In this document: in pieces, positions 29,773-40,664 of the stretch
How positions within the stretch are numbered: the first letter of the stretch is position 1
Layout: each line of letters opens with the position of its first letter
From: Aurelia coerulea
Lineage: Eukaryota > Cnidaria > Scyphozoa > Semaeostomeae > Ulmaridae
Assembly: GCA_039566865.1 (NCBI GenBank)
Contig: CM076955.1
Coordinates: 12,167,001-12,231,000 of the forward strand
Reading direction: 5' to 3'
DNA length: 64,000 nt
Program-made: the position numbers and the translations under genes
Notes under the pieces: model-generated
Told to the model about the DNA's origin: nothing
Database searches by the model: none
The model's input: only the letters and a program-made list of their open reading frames with translations

Positions 29773-30640
29773 GGTTACTGTAACTGTTCAGACGACAAAT
29801 TTTCGATTTTCGTTTTTGTCATAATCTGATAGTATAAGTATTTGAGGAAACTCACTTCCAGAAATAGCCACATTTACTTGGAAAATTGAGCATTTGAAAA
29901 GGAGCAATCCTGTTTCTCAAAAATTGCGGGAACATACATAAGGGGATTAAAGTAAACTCACTTGACCTTGCAGCTATGTTCATGACATCCCGTGCTGCTT
30001 TGTTATTGACATAATGCTTTACCAATACCGCGCTTAAGCCTTATTGCTTGACCTTTCATGCATAATCGTATTTCCCGCAATTTTTGCTTCATTTTGATAA
30101 AAGCCTGATTTTTCGAAACAGGATTCTGGAGTACTGGAGGGTAATAAAAAATCTTTGTGTCCCCAACAAGCCAATCGAATCGCTTGAAACTTGGCACACA
30201 GAGTCACAATGAATATAACTACGAAACAGAGTCAGCGATTTGTGATTGATCCACTGGTCCGATTTTTACAAGGGTCTGAAAGTTAAAAAAGACATTTAAG
30301 ACATTTACATTTATTTAAATGATATTATTTCAAGACAATACCTTTTATCAAAAATTCGTGACACGGTTTTGCAGTTCAGGGCCGTAAGTCTTTGGTAAAC
30401 AGATAGTCGTGGTTCAACGATGATCAATGGGGTGCACAAAGATTTTTTCGCAAGGGCGGTCGATTTTGCCTAAAATCTAGAATAAATCATTCGTGATTTT
30501 ATTGAATCAATTGAATATATTTTTATGATATTCTACGTTTAATTCTGCATCGAATGATGCATAAGTTTGTTTGGTATATTTTGACGAACGGCCGTGGTAA
30601 ACGGAATTTCATAGTCACCGCCTGAACGGTTACAGTAACC
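29773..30640. mobile_element. TTAA-flanked TIR element
   Basis: Ends GGTTACTGTAACTGTTCAG and CTGAACGGTTACAGTAACC, directly flanked by TTAA on both sides (29769-29772 and 30641-30644). The first 13 bases of the consensus end are themselves nearly palindromic. A TTAA duplication is typical of piggyBac, although the ends do not match the usual CCYT/AGGG; a PIF-type TTA/TAA reading is also possible. No transposase. Confidence 0.8.
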
Positions 30641-30777
30641 TTAAAAAGGGGCATTGTGTTTTTGATTCATTAGCAATTACAAAGTGCATGTATTTTCGAA
30701 GTTTCAAAATATTTGAAAATACGATTTTTTTTCCCTGATAATTTTTTTCATTATCATTACAAATTTTGATGTTTCTA

Positions 30778-31624
30778 CTGGGTGCGCCAAAATAAACTAT
30801 GCACTTTTGACAGGCCATGGTAAATCGTATACGGGACAGATTTTGAAGATTTATGAGCTAGTCTTTAGCCAAGATCTTCAATTAATGCCAGTAATTTTTG
30901 TACATTTTTTAGTCTTCTTTTTATGGAGGTATGAGCGAGTTTCTTCAAATTTTCGACTTCTAAAGACTCAACATGAATGGACAAAAAGAGGACGTTTCCG
31001 TGATGATTTAGGGATTTAGAAATTGATCAGTTATGATCCAATGCACGAGTATTAGTTCTAAGTTGGAAGGAATTAGTTCTAAGTTGGAAGGAATGTAAAA
31101 ATACTTTTAATGATACAAATGAATGTATTTCCTGTTGAATTTTCATTGAATCTATGCTTATGTGCATTCCAGTGTCAAGGGGGTAAAAAGACAAGCAGGG
31201 GAGTGTTGTGAGGCCAGGAAGCATAGAGTCTTATTGAATTTTGTGACAGCTTTTGGGGCTTCACTTTATTGCAGCTACTACTACAGAATTTCGTAACAGG
31301 CCAATTTTTGAAATAATGCTTGTGCAGAAGTTTACACTGATCAATTTCTAAATCCCGAAATCACCCCGAAAACGTTTTTTCTTTGTCCATTCATGTCGAG
31401 TCTTTAGAAAATTTGATCCATGGTTTTTCATCATTTTCAGTGCTTTTGAAAACAAAAATTTCAAGAAACTCGCTTCTAGCTCTAAAAACAAAAAAATTGC
31501 AAATAATCCTTGAATGTAATTCAGGCTTTCTGCAAAAGATCAAGTTATAAATCTTCAAAATCGGTCCAGTGTACTATTTAGCATGGCCTGCCAAAAAGTG
31601 CATAGTTTATTTTGGTCCACCCAG
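30778..31624. mobile_element. Foldback element 5, CTGGGTG ends
   Basis: 847 bp, ends CTGGGTGCGCCAAAATAAAC and GTTTATTTTGGTCCACCCAG, flanked by TA. Inverted arms share TGCACTTTTGACAGGCCATG and a block that includes CAGATTTTGAAGATTTATGA. It sits inside the 4.0-kb TIR element. Confidence 0.88.
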
Positions 31625-32464
31625 TACTTCACATGCATCCTTGATTTAAGTTAATTTGAAAAAGGAAAGACCACAATACCAGCGTCGATCGTCGGATCCT
31701 AAAATGCTTGCGGTGACGAATGAGTGAATAAATTTGTAGGCAGAAACACCGCAGAACAAAAAAAAAACTGCAGCAAATATGTGAACATCTATATTACTTG
31801 ATTAAGTTGTTGTGTCATGAAAATATTATTTGTTTCATTTGGTTTTCTCCATTGCACCACCTTACATGTGTTTTGCATGTTTCAGTGAAATGTACCCCAA
31901 AACCACACCAAGATTGACAAAGTCAGGATGCCCATTCTATAGGTTCATCATATTGCATGGTGCCAGTTACTTCTTTTCTGATAAGAGGACACATAAAAGA
32001 TACTGAAAAACATTAGTTTGCAAATAGTGTAAGAATTTTCGACTTGCAACGCATTCAAGCAAACAATCCGTAAAATTTTAAGTTCAATGTTTTTTCTTTT
32101 GCACCCCATAATTTTTTTTAACCCAATATATTCATCGCAAACATATATTTTTAGGTAGCCTAGTTATCTGAGCGTTATAAATCAGCAAGAGTTTTGTGTC
32201 TAATGTTGTTCTTCTATAGATATTGCCTTTCAACTGACCTTGTGGTTTTTGGGGTACCTTAGTTTTTGGGGTACATGTACCTGTAATATAGTTTGTCTTA
32301 TCACTGTTTAATGATAATTTATTAGCATCAAGCCATTGCTTTATTGATTTAAGTTCTTTGTTAACAATTTTAATTAAGTTAGATAAATCATTTGATTCAC
32401 AGTAGATGTTTGTATCATCAGCAAAGAGATAGAAATTAAGTTTCTTAGAAGCATTTGGTATATC

Positions 32465-33432
32465 TTTTTTTTTCTATTCATAATAAATTAAAACTAAATT
32501 AAATACATTACTACTGTACCGCTCTTGGTGTAAGAAGACACAAGGTCATCTGGCCTACACCAAGAACGGTACTTACCATTTGCAAATATAACTTCAAGAT
32601 ATAACATATAAGAAAAAAAAAATACAGCAATGCAATACAAGGGACAAAACAAGAAAACAACACACAAATAGTCAAAAGAAACGAAGGAGACTGGCAGTTC
32701 CACACCAAACTATGCAATGGTTCTAACCCTTTTATATTGTAGACTTCCATCATCTTTGTACCATCACATAGCAACTGGACGGTATAATGACGAGGGAAGT
32801 CAAGCACTATGGGAAAATTTGGGTGGCTTGGTGCTGAACTGTCTGGAAGATAGGAGGGAAAACTGCTAGATCATCGCGTTATTTCAAATAGATCTTATAT
32901 TAATCCACGGATACTAACGTGCCCCCCAAGGGAAAGGACGAAGAAACCTCACCCCCTCACCCAGGCAGCACCACAGCACCCACAGTTAATTCAACCTGTT
33001 TGTTTTTTCAATGTATTCAATTGTTGGTTCAATAATTATCCTGTTGTCAATCATATTCATATGCCGTAAAGAAGCAAGTTGCACAAGGTTTTTGAATCCA
33101 GGTTTGCGATATCAATACCTGACACTTCTGTGACAGTGCCAAAGAGATCCACTCGCAGTTGATTAAAGCGGGGGCAGTGCAGAAGATAATGCTCGTTGTC
33201 CTCGTTAGCTGCACCACAATTACATTCCATTTGTTCCATTCGTGTAACGTGTTATAAAAATAGGAATTGGAAAAACGATCAGTTCCGGCTCTATTTTGTG
33301 ATAGGCTTGAGGAATTAGATCTGCATCTGCCGTTCAGAAGGAATTAGAGAAAAAAGATATGCTGGATACTGCGTCAGCTTTAGTTTGAAATGACATAGCC
33401 TTCTGTACCATCGTCTCTCGTACAAGGATATC
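32465..33432 (-). mobile_element. Second LINE fragment inserted in the first
   Basis: A minus-strand fragment that ends in an A-rich tail (GAATAGAAAAAAAAAG) and is flanked by approximately ATATACCAAA on both sides, a plausible LINE target duplication. Its coding remnant (33057-33239) reads MECNCGAANEDNEHYLLHCP and RFNQLRVDLFGTV, the terminal C-x-C-x8-H-x4-C zinc knuckle of APE-type LINE proteins. The 5' part is truncated. Confidence 0.7.
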
Positions 33433-33699
33433 TTTTGGTATATATCATTGATGTAGATAAGGGAAAGTAATGGGCCTAGTACAGAACCTTGTGGTACACC
33501 ACAAATGATTGAAAGTAAGTTAGAGTTACTTCCATTGACAGAGACATATTGCTTTCCATCAGACAGATAAGATTTAAACCACTCAAGGGCACAGAACAAA
33601 AGATCCATTGTTAATTTCTAGTGTCTTTGCAGCTTTTAAAAGTCTACTCACAGCTCACACCTTCAAATTTGTTGCACTCGCTACTATGCGTAGGCCAAA

Positions 33700-33845
33700 T
33701 TATGCATCTTCTCCAATCTGGTGCGACCCCTTCTTGTTATGACGATCAAGTGCTGGAGCTCTACCTGGGATAGAGCCCTGTCCGCTTGACTGTTCTGGCA
33801 GCAATGTCAGGGGATTACACCACTGCGCCACCACAACACTGATAC
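33700..33845 (-). mobile_element. tRNA-derived SINE fragment
   Basis: On the minus strand, GTGGTGGCGCAGTGGTGTAA has a good pol III A box (TGGCGCAGTGG) and, about 45 bp downstream, GACAGGGCTCTATCCC resembles a diverged B box. This is the head of a tRNA-like SINE; the body cannot be assigned. Confidence 0.5.
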
Positions 33846-33960
33846 AACATAAGATGACAAAGAAACAAAGTATGCTCCCTCTTAACTTGCTTTTCACGCC
33901 TAGGCTACTGCTGCTCACAGCAAGATCTAATTGTAGGTACTTTCATAAAAGACAACTTAC

Positions 33961-34454
33961 CGCGGAACTCCTTCTGATCAAAGCAATGAAGAAAGTTTGC
34001 GACCACAGATGACCGTTCGGGTTTGACTGCGTGCTTTGCGCGCTGTTGTTCTAGCCTCAGTTGCGACCGATAGCCTCAATTACTTAAAATAATGGTGCCG
34101 GGTAGGTTCCCATGAATGTGCGTGAAAAAAATTTTCAAATCAGGTGAGTAGTTTTAATTCTACAATGATTTGAAGGGATTCAAACTGAACGGAAATTTTG
34201 GTTGGCATTTTATGTGCAAATTTTTAAATGGATTTGCAAATTTATTAAAGCAATGCACACAAAATTTAGTCTTTCCTCTTCAAAATGTATTTTTTGTTAT
34301 ATTTTCGCCTAGCGAGCGTAATAAAGAAGTTTCCCCAAAATATGTAAACTCACGTAAGGTGTATTATGGCAGAAGAGAATGTGATCAAACCCATCCGTTT
34401 TTTCAAAATAGCGGCTTAAATGTAAATTGGCGAATTTTTAACAAAAACTTGTGC
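33961..34454. other. Relatively GC-rich stretch, possible 5' exon
   Basis: The minus strand has a consensus donor (GCG|GTAAGTTG) at the low-coordinate end of a GC-richer 130-bp segment without an ATG frame. It could be a non-coding first exon. The rest shows no feature. Confidence 0.25.
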
Positions 34455-35889
34455 ATAAAGCAGGCTTCTGCTTACATAAATACATGTTTTTAGATTGTAT
34501 ACGCTGAAAGACTATCGTCTTTGTGAACATTTGAAATAAAATCATCAATTAGCTCTATTATTTCATAATGGCGGCATAATTCAAAATGGCGGATTCCCAA
34601 AATTGTTCATTTCAATTAAGATTGCGCGCAGATTTACTTCTGCTCTAAAAAGAGTCCTTGGGTGATTTGGTATCATTTTGGAAGGTTGGGAAGTTTCAAG
34701 TAGCCCATTCCAGTTTGCTTGGCCCAGTTTGCTATGTTGAGGCAGCTATGAAGGGTCATGGATGAGAGAGGACGCTCTTACAAAAGGATTTGCAAGACTG
34801 GTTCAGCATAATTTGGAAGGCAAAAATCAACTCGAATGGGCCACCTTCTCCTGATCAAGTGTGTAAATCCATTGAAAATTTGACCCCACTATCCTGTATA
34901 TTCAATGCCATTGCCTGGTCCATAAATTCCAACAAAAGCAAAAAGCAACAAAAGCTTGACAGGTAGCAAGGAAACATCTAAATTGCTGCACCATGCTGGC
35001 ATTGGTATATCATGTAATGAGAATGTTGAATAACATTTGGGCAAAATCAGTGTCAAGATGGATCACAAGCACATGTTACCACCTGGCTTCATTGATGGTA
35101 AAATGATTCATATCACTTTTGACAATTCTGATGGAAAGCAGCAAACACTTACTGGCACTGACACAACACATCATACAACAGGAACAGTTTTCCTAATTTC
35201 AAAAACCGTTCGAAGAGACAGAGAGAAGAGAAGAGATCGTTCAAAATAATTTAATTTATGACGAGAAGTAAGATTACGGGTCCTACAAAATCCCTCGAAA
35301 CTGCAAAGACCCACCTATATTTCCAGACCATGTCGACGAATGTGAAAACTCCCCGTTAATCGAAGAATCTTTGAAGAAAAACTGTTTCCACTACAATTGG
35401 AACAAAATGTTTAATGGACCTTTAGCAAGACTTCAACATTTCTAACTTAGAAGCTATAGGATCATGGAAATGATACATGAAGAAAATAACAAGTGACATT
35501 ACAAATAGTTGCAAGTTAGAATACCTCTCCCTTGTTCCATTTTCGCCGAAAGACAACGTTATCAAATGGTACATGGAAGCAATATTGCTAATGGTAAACG
35601 ACCTCGCTATCAATCATGTTTTCATTCATGCAGATGAAGCAATCAATTAAAAATGCTCATCATTTCTTGGCTTTGCGATTGTAAATATGACAAGATTTTC
35701 ACACCCATGGGAGGATTTCATACAATCCTGGTAAGCCTGAAGATTCTAGGAAAGAAGTTTGCTTGTCTTGGCTTGAGAAATTGGTGGATCGACGCTGGAA
35801 TCATAGATGAAGGATCAGCAGACAAGGCAATGGATGGTCGTCACTATCATCGTAGTGTTAGACTACATAAGCAATCCTTTGAAGCACTC
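34455..35889. repeat. 1.4-kb inverted duplication, left arm
   Basis: Near-perfect reverse complement of 36460-37894 (both about 1,435 bp) with scattered substitutions and single-base indels, for example CTTGGCTTGAG against CTTGGTTTTGAG. The 570-bp spacer is unique. Shared outer edge ATAAAGCAGGCTTCTGC; shared inner edge TTTGAAGCACTC. Confidence 0.93.
35037..35889 (+). pseudogene. Orphan-family gene, truncated copy
   Basis: Two pieces in different frames: 35037-35249, with MIHITFDNSDGKQQTLTGTD and TTHHTTGTVF; and 35653-35895, with MLIISWLCDCKYDKI, MGGFHTILVSLKILGKKFA, then GLRNWWIDAGIIDEGSADKA and DGRHYHRSVRLHK. I recognise these from a large family of uncharacterised proteins common in cnidarian, mollusc and arthropod genomes (a D-N-x-D...E-x-L-x-G-x-x-T-T-H block, then MGxFHT and a GLR...AGxIxxGS block). 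Its function is unknown to me and it spreads like a transposon-linked family. The copy stops abruptly at the inverted-repeat edge, losing its C-terminal ~190 codons. Confidence 0.65.
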
Positions 35890-37312
35890 ATGTGACAGAT
35901 GTGGCTCGTCTTCATGGACGTGTCTACAGCAGTTATATCTGTGCTGAATCCTCCTTGAATTGGACCTCCTTTTTTCTTTGCTTCCCTGTTGATGGTTGTT
36001 TCTGTAATAAAATCACCATGAACGGTATAAAACGGCTCTCCCGAAACTGATCCTTCAAATCCATTTTGCATCAGGTCTTCCCAGATGGCTGCATGGTTCC
36101 TCTTTGTGTCTAAAAGCTTTACGTGCTGTAATGAAATGTAGTGTGAATAATTTGGACGGCTAAAAGCAAAGCATTTTGGTATCAGTACTCTCTCGGCTGC
36201 AAGATACGGCTCGATAGAATTCTCTCTAACCGAACTGATGAGGCATAGCATTGCTGAAACATCCCGTAGATATTCCATTATCATCTGGGCTTGCGTTTCA
36301 GTATGGTTTGATAGTGCACTTTCGAAGAGGAGCTGAAAGGCCGGTTTAGCTATAACTGATTCAAGCGTTGTTGGTGATTGCTTTACCCGTAGAACTGATT
36401 CCTTCAAATCTTTATCAAGATAATGCACTGCTGTTAGCTGCTTGATTCTAAAGTACAAGAGTGCTTCAAAGGATTGCTTATGTAGTCTAACACTACGATG
36501 ATAGTGACGACCATCCATTGCCTTGTCTGCTGATCCTTCATCTATGATTCCAGCGTCAATCCACCAATTTCTCAAAACCAAGACAAGTAAACTTCTTTCC
36601 TAGAATCTTCAGGCTTACCAGGATTGTATGAAATCCTCCCATGGGTGTGAAAATCTTGTCATGTTTACAATCGCAAAGCCAAGAAATGATGAGCATTTTT
36701 AATTGATTGCTTCATCTGCATGAATGAAAACATGATTGATAGCGAGGTCGTTTACCATTAGCAATATTGCTTCCATGTACCATTTGATAACGTTGTCTTT
36801 CAGCGAAAATGGAACAAGGGAGAGGTATTCTAACTTGCAACTATTTGTAATGTCACTTGTTATTTTCTTCATGTATCATTTCCATGATCCTATAGCTTCT
36901 AAGTTAGAAATGTTGAAGTCTTGCTAAAGGTCCATTAAACATTTTGTTCCAATTGTAGTGGTAACAGTTTTTCTTCAAAGATTCTTCGATTAACGGGGAG
37001 TTTTCACATTCGTCGACATGGTCTGGAAATATAGGTGGGTCTTTGCAGTTTCGAAGGATTTTGTAGGACCCGTAATCTTACTTCTCGTCATAAATTAGAT
37101 TATTTTGAACGATCTCTTCTCTTCTCTCTGTCTCTTCGAACGGTTTTTGAAATTAGGAAAACTGTTCCTGTTGTATGATGTGTTGTGTCAGTGCCAGTAA
37201 GTGTTTGCTGCTTTCCATCAGAATTGTCAAAAGTGATATGAATCATTTTACCATTAATGAAGCCAGGTTGTAACATGTGCTTGTGATCCATCTTGACACT
37301 GATTTTGCCCAA
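35890..37312 (-). pseudogene. Orphan-family gene, longer inverted copy
   Basis: Same family as the plus-strand copy. The minus-strand frame at 36581-35890 continues past the arm into the spacer: QLTAVHYLDKDLKES, RPNYSHYISLQHVKLLD, a GEPFYTVHGDFITETT stretch and GGFSTDITAVDTSMKTS, matching the RxNYxxY and GxSTDxxxxxxxMxxS motifs near the C terminus of family members. The upstream part lies at 37100-37312. Stops and shifts separate the pieces, and a single T insertion near 36590 breaks the frame relative to the left copy. The last codons before 35847 are read antisense through the left arm and are artefactual. Confidence 0.65.
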
Positions 37313-37894
37313 ATGTTATTCAACATTCTCATTACATGATATACCAATGCCAGCATGGTGCAGCAATTTAGATGTTTCCTTGCTACCTGTCAAGCTTTTG
37401 TTGCTTTTTGCTTTTGTTGGAATTTATGGACCAGGCAATGGCATTGAATATACAGGATAGTGGGATCAAATTTTCAATGGATTTACACACTTGATCAGGA
37501 GAAGGTGGCCCATTCGAGTTGATTTTTGCCTTCCAAATTATGCTGAACCAGTCTTGCAAATCCTTTTGTAAGAGCGTCCTCTCTCATCCATGACCCTTCA
37601 TAGCTGCCTCAACATAGCAAACTGGGCCAAGCAAACTGGAATGGGCTACTTGAAACTTCCCAACCTTCCAAAATGATACCAAATCACCCAAGGACTCTTT
37701 TTAGAGCAGAAGTAAATCTGCGCGCGATCTTAATTGAAATGAACAATTTTGGGAATCCGCCATTTTGAATTATACGGCCATTATGAAATAATAGAGCTAA
37801 TTGATGATTTTATTTCAAATGTTCACAAAGACAATAGTCTTTCAGCGTATACAATCTAAAAACATGTATTTATGTAAGCAGAAGCCTGCTTTAT
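36460..37894. repeat. 1.4-kb inverted duplication, right arm
   Basis: Partner of 34455-35889. Outside the arms the two flanks are unrelated, so the duplicated segment has defined ends rather than fading out. Confidence 0.93.
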
Positions 37895-39116
37895 AACTGA
37901 AATTTGATTCTGCTATGTTTAACGATCCCAAATCCGTTTTCAGAACTTTGACTGGAAAAGTTTTCCGATTTTTCTTGCATGTGACCTGTCTACATCCACC
38001 TGAGCGAGGTCGCAAGTTTTCGTCATCTTTCAGGTATAGGCCAAACTTTAAAATTGTTTATCTTCACTTCTACGAAAGGTAAGAGACTAGGGAAATCAAT
38101 TTCCAAGCTATTTTTTAGTGCTTTTTCATCCAAAAATGAAAGCAAAGTAGTAACTGACATTTGGAATTTTTATGAAGTGCCAACTAATTGCCCTCCTAAC
38201 TTTCAAACTTATACCAAATTCCAAATAAAGGTAATCTTGTTCATGGGTAAAGAATACATATATCATGCTTCAAAAGTTCCCGCTTTGACTATGATGGAAT
38301 GATTTTAATATGAGCGTGCTCCCCTAAAATATTCACTAGTTTCCGAACCACCTTGTAGACACAATGGGCAGTTAGTGGTATATCTGGAAGCATGAAGGAA
38401 GGAGGCCTAAATTGTCTACAACTCGTCAAGAAATGTTTCCCCAACACAGGATTCGGAGACTTACTGTGACGTTGTTCTTGTTCTTCTGCATGGTATGGGA
38501 CTTGGTATTAAAAATGGTGACTTGCGTGGTGATCTTGGTATATGGAACCCTTCTTTATCGCTCTTGCATTCCTCCTCTTTTCTTGCTGTGGGAGGCGTGG
38601 AAGACATCTTTACTTTTATTTTCTTGGCCAATCTGTTCTAATCACACTCTACTTTACTCAAAAGCCCTAAATGAATACTTCTAGTTGACGTGAATTGATG
38701 CTGATGCTGTTGCTGTTGCTGAGCTGGTGTAGACCAATCTCAGGGCCAATCTCGTCCCCAGAGTGAGTTCGTTGCTCTACACGGCACGCAATCTCGTCCC
38801 CAGAGTGAGTTCGTTGCTCTACCTCTACTCTGGGATAACAGGGGAGAAAATTGTCATGGATTGTTGACGCATGCGTCTTGGCTTATAAATCTCGTGTCAG
38901 AAGCCGCCTTTTTCACAGCGAAGAAGCGAGCTGCGAGATGAAAATGATGGAACTAAAAATTGGTTTCACCACACCAATTGAAAGTAAAACGGAATTTATC
39001 TAGTTTTTATGTCAATAGCTATTTCATTTCACCAAGAATCTATAAATCGCTGCTTGAATGCAAGCATAACGGGAGCAGATGATCGCTAGTGACAGTGACA
39101 TGTATGCTTAGGCCAA
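37895..39116. other. No recognised gene; 40-bp direct repeat
   Basis: Short frames only (82, 90 codons) without recognisable features. At about 38749-38822 a unit starting CAATCTCGTCCCCAGAGTGA is duplicated; its GGGA-type palindromic relative occurs at 47140-47215. A TATAAAT box-like motif at 38883 has no associated gene. Confidence 0.4.
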
Positions 39117-39118
39117 AA

Positions 39119-40664
39119 GACACAGACGGGATGCAGCTGTCGATGATACAAATAGGAAAGGCAAAGAAGGGTAAGAAAATCCTCTATTTGATTCCAATAT
39201 ATTATGAATGTGTTAACAGGGCCGTAAGCAGATCTTTTAGATGGGTTGCTTGGGTAGCTCACAAAATGAAAATTGGTTGCATATTTTGGCCTAAAATACC
39301 CCTCATTTTGCCATGCCCCCTTTTAAGGATTAACTGCACTTTGCCGCGGAAAATTTTTCTCCCACCTAGAAACTACAAAGTTTGGAGAACATTTTAGCAC
39401 TATGTGCATATTTGGGAAAATATTCATATGCTGACTAAAAAATCATATAGTAACCAGGGACTTTTTGCCATAAATTGGTTGCATATTTTGGCCTAAAATA
39501 CCCCACATAAACCCCCTTTTTAAGAAAAAACTGCACTTTGCCGCGGAAAATTTTTCTCCCACCTAGAAGCTACAAAGTTTGGAGAACATTTTAGCACTAT
39601 GTGCATATAAGGGAAAATATTCATATGGTGACTAAAAAATCATAGTAATCAGGGACTTTTTGCCATAATTTGTTGACATATTTTGGCCTAAAATACCCCA
39701 CTTTAGCCCCCTTTTTAAGAAAAAACTGCACTTTGCCGCGGAAAATTTTTCTCCCAGCTGGAAACTTCAAAGTTTGGAGAACATTTTAGCACCATGTGCA
39801 TATTTGGGAAAATATTCATATGGTGACTAAAAAATCGAAGTAATCAGGGACTTTTTGCCATAATTTGTTTACATATTTTGGCCTAAAATACCCCACAGAC
39901 GGGATGCAGCTGTCGATGATACAAATAGGAAAGGCAAAGAAGGGTAAGAAAATCCTCTATTTGATTCCAATATATTATGAATGTGTTAACAGGGCTGTAA
40001 GCAGATCTTTTAGATGGGTTGCTTGGGTAGCTCACAAAATGAAAATTGGTTGCATATTTTGGCCTAAAATACCCCTCATTTTGCCATGCCCCCTTTTAAG
40101 GATTAACTGCACTTTGCCGCGGAAAATTTTTCTCCCACCTAGAAACTACAAAGTTTGGAGAACATTTTAGCACTATGTGCATATTTGGGAAAATATTCAT
40201 ATGCTGACTAAAAAATCATAGTAACCAGGGACTTTTTGCCATAAATTGGTTGCATATTTTGGCCTAAAATACCCCACATAAACCCCCTTTTTAAGAAAAA
40301 ACTGCACTTTGCCGCGGAAAATTTTTCTCCCACCTAGAAGCTACAAAGTTTGGAGAACATTTTAGCACTATGTGCATATAAGGGAAAATATTCATATGGT
40401 GACTAAAAAATCATAGTAATCAGGGACTTTTTGCCATAATTTGTTGACATATTTTGGCCTAAAATACCCCACTTTAGCCCCCTTTTTAAGAAAAAACTGC
40501 ACTTTGCCGCGGAAAATTTTTCTCCCAGCTGGAAACTTCAAAGTTTGGAGAACATTTTAGCACCATGTGCATATTTGGGAAAATATTCATATGGTGACTA
40601 AAAAATCGAAGTAATCAGGGACTTTTTGCCATAATTTGTTTACAAATTTTGGCCTAAAATACCC
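39119..40664. repeat. 773-bp higher-order duplication at satellite edge
   Basis: A non-satellite segment (CAGACGGGATGCAGCTGTCG, about 150 bp) together with three and a half monomers occurs twice, 773 bp apart (39125 and 39898), nearly identical. The matching 101- and 102-codon frames at 39089-39397 and 39865-40170 arise only from this duplication and I do not treat them as genes. Confidence 0.9.

Larger units (their letters stand above)
28252..32283. mobile_element. 4.0-kb TIR element, TA duplication
   Basis: Starts CAGGTACATGTACCCCAAAA (continuing ACCACAAG) and ends with the inverse, both flanked by TA. Further copies of the GTACCCCAAAAnCCACA motif at about 28440, 28894, 31890 and 32255 act as subterminal or internal repeats. 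There is no transposase frame; it is non-autonomous. Nearly 2.5 kb of it consists of three other foldback elements, leaving about 1.6 kb of its own. Insertion into the LINE frame is exact (see 27780-33650). Confidence 0.85.
27780..33650 (-). pseudogene. CR1-like LINE reverse transcriptase, split by nested insertions
   Basis: Read on the minus strand, the frame gives [20 protein letters not shown] and [11 protein letters not shown] (33608-33440), then after an insertion FYLFADDTNIYCES and KSIKQWLDANKLSLNSDKTN (about 32460-32290), and after a second insertion FHSSSKNVPSD and TCGIFFKIRHLLPL (28245-27990). FADD is the polymerase active site. The protein is interrupted by a 968-bp LINE fragment and by a 4,032-bp TIR element. 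Removing each insert with one target-site copy restores sense codons (INDIP and NYIIFH respectively). In-frame stops such as the one after IKIGK show it was already decaying. Confidence 0.82.

Noticed and set aside
33961..34090. First exon of the CARHSP1-like gene
   Set aside because: Donor consensus and GC content are suggestive, but there is no ATG frame and no link to the downstream exons; kept only as a possibility.
39089..40170. Two 101-102-codon frames with identical C termini
   Set aside because: They arise from the 773-bp duplication of one chance frame spanning satellite sequence; no domain or codon signal.
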